From the NCBI RefSeq assembly GCF_014641075.1, contig NZ_BMHP01000013.1:1-64000 (forward strand): a stretch of 64,000 bases of DNA. The letters run 5' to 3'. The first letter of the stretch is position 1. Each line of letters opens with the position of its first letter. This DNA is from Paenibacillus nasutitermitis. GTDB taxonomy: Bacteria; Bacillota; Bacilli; Paenibacillales; Paenibacillaceae. Below are positions 61,549 through 64,000 of the stretch, one piece after another. Made by a program: the position numbers and the translations under genes. The notes below the pieces were generated by a model. It made no database searches. It worked only from the letters and a program-made list of their open reading frames with translations, and had not been told where the DNA came from.

Positions 61549-61977
61549 ATGAAAGAAGCGCTTGATTACTTTCTAAATGAAGAACAAGTCTGCAAAGAAA
61601 CAGATGATCCTGATGAGGGTATTGATTATATTTTTATGTTAGACCAGGAAGAATGGAAAATTCTTGTGGGCGAGTGGAACGATCGTTCGATATCTTGGAA
61701 AAGCGCTGTTACATATTTTGCAGGCTTTCGCAGACTATCAGTTAATAAAGAGATTGTGATGAAAGCCATAAATGATGAAGCAACCAGCGTTTACGAACAA
61801 GGTCTTCTTTCTTTACATCAGACGTTGACTGAAGAATGGGAAGAAACGGGAAGTACATCGATTGCACTCTCTGAACAAGAAAAGAAGGCAATTTTGGAAA
61901 AGTTAGAAAAGACAAGCGATGGCTTCAGAGAGTTTCCCGAATATAATGAATTAGCAAATTTATTGACTGACGGATAA
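61549..61977 (+). CDS. Small acidic protein of unknown function (142 aa)
   Basis: ATG 61549 follows AAAGGAG. The product (MKEALDYFLNEEQVCKE, then DYIFMLDQEEWKILVGEWND and EKKAILEKLEKTSDGF) is acidic, soluble and helical, in the style of polymorphic-toxin immunity or SMI1-like proteins, but I cannot assign it. Its neighbour is the propeller-like protein. Confidence 0.6.
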   Translation: MKEALDYFLNEEQVCKETDDPDEGIDYIFMLDQEEWKILVGEWNDRSISWKSAVTYFAGFRRLSVNKEIVMKAINDEATSVYEQGLLSLHQTLTEEWEETGSTSIALSEQEKKAILEKLEKTSDGFREFPEYNELANLLTDG

Positions 61978-62073
61978 AAGATATAGATAACGATAACATA
62001 AATGAATCTGACGAATTTGGGAATACAATCATACGCTATTTATTTTGCATCACTTAGGGTAGGGGGAATTAAG

Positions 62074-62274
62074 ATGAAGACAATCAGTATTACTCTTGAT
62101 GAGGGTGAGCTGCAGAAGCTGAAAGAATGGTTTCACTCTGCGTCTGATGATGAAGCCGTCCGCTCTGCAATTTCCCATGTTTTGAATCAGATGACCTACA
62201 GTGCTTTGCTGGAGCTTGAAGGTAAAGTCAGTTGGGAAGGCAATCTGGATGAGATGAGAGAGGAAAGTATATAA
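62074..62274 (+). CDS. VapB-like antitoxin-type small protein (66 aa)
   Basis: ATG 62074 follows AGGGGGAATT. MKTISITLDEGELQKLKEWF begins like a small DNA-binding antitoxin, and LLELEGKVSWEGNLDEMRE closely resembles the toxin-binding tail of VapB partners of PIN toxins. No PIN-domain gene follows; instead the PLD-helicase starts 22 bp downstream. It may regulate that gene or be an orphan. A broken copy lies at 58166. Confidence 0.6.
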   Translation: MKTISITLDEGELQKLKEWFHSASDDEAVRSAISHVLNQMTYSALLELEGKVSWEGNLDEMREESI

Positions 62275-62295
62275 CAATCACCAACGAGGTGCATC

Positions 62296-64000
62296 ATGAA
62301 ACAAGGCCTATACGAGCAACTCATCAATAAATTAACGAGGGATCAGCTCGCTGCACTAGACCCTTCCTTATTCCAGATTGGCACAGAACGGTTGGATTCG
62401 GAAGAGGCGCGGAAGCTTCTTTCGACCTATATATCGGCGGTAACGCGAAGAGCTCTGAAGATCGTCAGAGAAATGACGGATGATGATGAGGCCGTATTGG
62501 CTCAGGTGCGAATATGCAATGAAATGATATCCACCTTAAGAAATAGCCTAGATGATGAAGATCTCAACGAATGGAAGCTGGATGAGCAGGGTGAGCTTCT
62601 TACGTTCGTCTATTCGAAGCTTAATCATATCAGAGGCATCAAGGACGCGAAGGTACTGCGCCCGGCCACGCCGCTATCGCAAAGCTCTTTGTTCACAGGT
62701 GCGCATTCCGAGCCGAATATGATGAGCGAGCTTCAGCATGAGATTGTCACCTCGGATCGAATTGATCTGCTTGTCTCGTTCATTAAGTGGAGTGGACTTC
62801 GTATTCTCATGGAGCAGCTTGAACATTTTACCGAGAACGGCGGGCAACTGCGAGTCATTACGACCACTTACATGGAAGCCACAGATTACAAAGCGGTAGC
62901 AGAGCTGAGCAGGCTCAAGAACACAGTCATTCAAATCTCTTATGATACTGACCGCACGCGTTTGCATGCGAAAGCGTATATTTTCAGGCGTGATACAGGG
63001 TTCACAACGGCATATGTGGGATCTTCGAATCTATCCAACCCTGCATTAACAAGCGGCTTGGAGTGGAATATCAAAGTGACGGAGAAAGATTCCTACGATG
63101 TTCTGAAGAAAATCGAAGCGACCTTCGAGAGCTATTGGAATGATCGTGAATTCAAAAGCTTCACAGCGGATAACGAGGAACATCAACTGCAACTGAAGGA
63201 AGCTTTGGGCCGGAAGAAGCTGCGGGAACAAGAAGAGCTTCACTTCCATTTCGATATCCATCCCTTTGATTACCAGAAGGAAGTCTTGGAGAAGCTGGAA
63301 GCCGAGCGGAGCTTGTACGGGAGAAACCATAATCTGCTTGTTGCCGCAACGGGAGTTGGTAAGACGGTTATTTCAGCCTTCGATTACAAGCGTTTTGCGC
63401 AAAAAAATCCCAACGCCAGGCTTCTATTTGTCGCGCATCGGGAAGAAATTCTCAAGCAGAGCCGGGATACGTTCCGTTTTATTTTGAAGGATCTAAACTT
63501 CGGTGAGCTTCACGTTGGCGGGGATCGTGCGCGGTCCATTGATCACCTTTTTATCAGCATTCAAAGCTTTAATTCCATGAAATTAGCTCATATCACGAAT
63601 CCGGATTTCTATGATTTTATTATTGTGGATGAGTTCCATCATGCTGCGGCGCCATCTTACCAAGCCCTACTATCACATTATGTGCCTCGGATCTTGCTAG
63701 GCTTAACCGCGACACCGGAACGGATGGATGGTAGGGATATTTTACGCTACTTCGATAACACCATCGCTGCAGAAATCCGCTTGACCGACGCGATTGACCG
63801 GAAGCTGCTTAGTCCATTTCAGTATTTTGGCGTTACGGACAGTGTGGACCTCACCCATGTCAAATGGTCCAGGCGTGGTTATGATCTCAAGGAGCTCGAA
63901 AACCTCTATTCCAACAACAAGATCCGTGTGACGCAGATCCTGAACAGTATGAGAAAATACGTGACCGATATGGAACAGGTGAAAGGGCTCGGGTTCTGCG
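62296..64000 (+). CDS. PLD-domain DEAD/DEAH helicase (partial, runs off the window)
   Basis: 568 codons are visible, open to the end. Residues 1-140 are helical (MKQGLYEQLINKLTRDQL). A PLD-like domain has RLHAKAYIF near 223 and YVGSSNLSNPAL. The helicase follows: FDYQKEVLEKLEAERS, Walker A AATGVGKT near 350, VAHREEILKQSRDTF, DEFHHAAAPSY near 445 and GLTATPERMDG. This is the fused form of what is split at 55582-58032. ATG 62296 has ACGAGGTGC upstream. Such helicases with an attached PLD nuclease are frequent in mobile and defence regions; the substrate is unknown. Confidence 0.85.
   Translation, partial: MKQGLYEQLINKLTRDQLAALDPSLFQIGTERLDSEEARKLLSTYISAVTRRALKIVREMTDDDEAVLAQVRICNEMISTLRNSLDDEDLNEWKLDEQGELLTFVYSKLNHIRGIKDAKVLRPATPLSQSSLFTGAHSEPNMMSELQHEIVTSDRIDLLVSFIKWSGLRILMEQLEHFTENGGQLRVITTTYMEATDYKAVAELSRLKNTVIQISYDTDRTRLHAKAYIFRRDTGFTTAYVGSSNLSNPALTSGLEWNIKVTEKDSYDVLKKIEATFESYWNDREFKSFTADNEEHQLQLKEALGRKKLREQEELHFHFDIHPFDYQKEVLEKLEAERSLYGRNHNLLVAATGVGKTVISAFDYKRFAQKNPNARLLFVAHREEILKQSRDTFRFILKDLNFGELHVGGDRARSIDHLFISIQSFNSMKLAHITNPDFYDFIIVDEFHHAAAPSYQALLSHYVPRILLGLTATPERMDGRDILRYFDNTIAAEIRLTDAIDRKLLSPFQYFGVTDSVDLTHVKWSRRGYDLKELENLYSNNKIRVTQILNSMRKYVTDMEQVKGLGFC

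Noticed and set aside
1..64000. CRISPR arrays, tRNA or rRNA genes, and an integrase
   Set aside because: No regularly spaced repeats, no cloverleaf or rRNA text, and no tyrosine or serine recombinase motifs were found by reading; a covariance or profile search would be the decisive check.

Overview
The window looks like a chromosomal segment from a Bacillales-type Firmicute, probably Paenibacillaceae. The support is G-rich AGGAGG-type ribosome binding sites, frequent TTG and GTG starts, intrinsic terminators with T-tracts, and a lipoprotein and secreted proteins of Gram-positive type. The genus is inference. Almost everything reads on the + strand, and most of the window is a stacked defence island.

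Layout. 1-4.9 kb is the left edge. It holds a possible IS3-type transposase tail, one copy of a 23-bp direct repeat (310-332), a small gene, a WYL-domain regulator, a small unknown gene, a vWA-domain gene broken by frameshifts, a membrane protein with an OB-like domain and a frameshifted small gene. 4.96-11.1 kb is an AddB/AddA-like nuclease-helicase pair. 11.2-24.1 kb is a complete type 3 BREX locus: brxF, brxC, pglX, pglZ, brxA and a brxHII-type helicase. 24.5-29.4 kb is a 1618-aa superfamily 1 helicase ending in a Vsr-like nuclease domain. 29.9-39.0 kb holds two tandem DUF1998 (MrfA/YprA-like) helicases followed by McrB and McrC. 39.1-41.8 kb is decayed sequence with a frameshifted HD-domain phosphohydrolase. 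41.8-50.1 kb is a type II Wadjet system (jetABCD). 50.2-51.1 kb is debris of an OLD-type ATPase gene and a large palindromic element. 51.1-54.7 kb is a small gene and a caspase-like protease overlapping a P-loop GTPase-like protein. The second copy of the 23-bp repeat lies at 54954-54976, so the two copies bracket about 54.6 kb that contains all of these systems.

Right of that repeat lie a MazG-like pyrophosphohydrolase, a PLD-nuclease gene and a helicase gene that are one reading frame split by a TAG codon, a minus-strand secreted protein, a lipoprotein, debris of a surface protein and of a group II intron reverse transcriptase, two small cytoplasmic genes, and a VapB-like gene preceding a second PLD-helicase gene that runs off the window. 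A gutted copy of that last pair lies at 58.2-59.6 kb.

The systems probably act as independent layers: modification-based exclusion (BREX), cleavage of modified DNA (McrBC), plasmid-DNA cleavage (Wadjet), helicase-nucleases, and a possible protease-based abortive response (caspase/GTPase). The least familiar parts are the caspase-GTPase operon, the double DUF1998 helicase plus McrBC operon, hairpins buried in the first codons of several BREX genes, and a small family of hairpin-containing repeats upstream of two of the systems. No CRISPR array, tRNA, rRNA or integrase gene was seen.
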